The position numbers and the translations under genes were made by a program. A DNA stretch of 6,466 bases from Desulfocapsa sp. (GTDB taxonomy: Bacteria > Desulfobacterota > Desulfobulbia > Desulfobulbales > Desulfocapsaceae), in the NCBI GenBank assembly GCA_030638765.1, contig DAOWDZ010000159.1, forward strand, positions 1 through 6,466. The letters are read 5' to 3'. Below the pieces are notes generated by a model. The model saw only the letters and a list, made by a program, of their open reading frames with translations, did not search any database and was not told where the DNA came from. Of this stretch, positions 6,338 to 6,466 are shown one piece after another (the stretch's first letter is position 1; each line of letters begins with the position of its first letter).

Positions 6338-6417
6338 ATGTTGCGTTTGTGTCGCGCTAGCATGCGAACGCCACACTTTAGCGACACATAAAGTCAAAAC
6401 GCAACATTTTCGCAACA
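6336..6417. promoter_or_regulatory. Large imperfect palindrome of TGTYGC half-sites after the regulator gene
   Basis: The outer arms AAATGTTGCGTTT (6336-6348) and AAACGCAACATTT (6397-6409) pair perfectly over 13 bp. The inner arms TGTGTCGC (6348-6355) and GCGACACA (6381-6388) pair over 8 bp, sharing base 6348 with the outer arm. Half-sites are TGTTGC 6339, TGTCGC 6350, GCGACA 6381, GCAACA 6401 and GCAACA 6412; the first two and last two are each 11 bp apart. The left arm overlaps the TAA stop of the regulator. It could be a binding region controlling the next gene, a terminator-like hairpin (followed by only four T), or both. The remaining bases to 6466 show no gene or clear promoter. Confidence 0.55.
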
Positions 6418-6466
6418 ACTAGTTCAGATCTCGCCAACCAAGAAAAATCATACTTTTCCCTCAATA

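Noticed and set aside
6336..6417. Integron attC recombination site
   Set aside because: The folded imperfect palindrome is of suitable size, but the outer ends do not show the RYYYAAC/GTTRRRY core pair and no integron cassette structure surrounds it.

Overview
The window holds a compact, co-directional electron-transfer locus followed by its apparent two-component regulator. All convincing genes are on the + strand. The combination of a Tat-exported four-cluster ferredoxin, a c7-type multiheme cytochrome and an NrfD-family membrane protein, next to a PAS histidine kinase and an NtrC-type sigma54 activator, in AT-leaning DNA, points to an anaerobic Desulfobacterota-type bacterium (sulfate/sulfur- or metal-reducing lineage). 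This assignment is inference from gene content; no rRNA or other taxonomic marker is present.

Layout. Bases 1-403 hold no confident complete gene. A 56-codon frame open from the left edge stops at 171-173 and may be the tail of an upstream gene. It is followed by a dense cluster of TGTTGC/GCAACA half-sites (202-237), a probable -10 box (TATAAT, 324-329) and a good ribosome site. Then come the 4Fe-4S protein (404-1168), a six-heme c-type cytochrome (1265-1942), an intercistronic hairpin (1988-2026), and the NrfD-like quinone-interacting membrane protein (2043-3236), closed by a strong intrinsic terminator (3252-3283). A second transcription unit follows: a soluble PAS histidine kinase (3376-4503) overlapping a REC-PAS-AAA+-Fis response regulator (4484-6337). 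Its stop codon runs straight into a large imperfect palindrome (6336-6417) built from the same TGTYGC half-sites as those upstream of the redox genes.

How the parts probably work together. The NrfD-like protein would exchange electrons with the menaquinone pool in the membrane. The exported ferredoxin would carry them across four [4Fe-4S] clusters to or from the hexaheme cytochrome, which would connect to other periplasmic cytochromes or an outer partner. No molybdopterin enzyme or DsrMK-type subunit is present, so this looks like a quinone:cytochrome c conduit of the same general style as Geobacter Cbc, or the O/J/P part of Dsr, rather than a substrate-specific reductase. The kinase/regulator pair probably controls it. 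The half-site clusters at both ends are the best candidates for the regulator's DNA targets, but no canonical sigma54 -24/-12 promoter could be found in the window, so that link remains a hypothesis.
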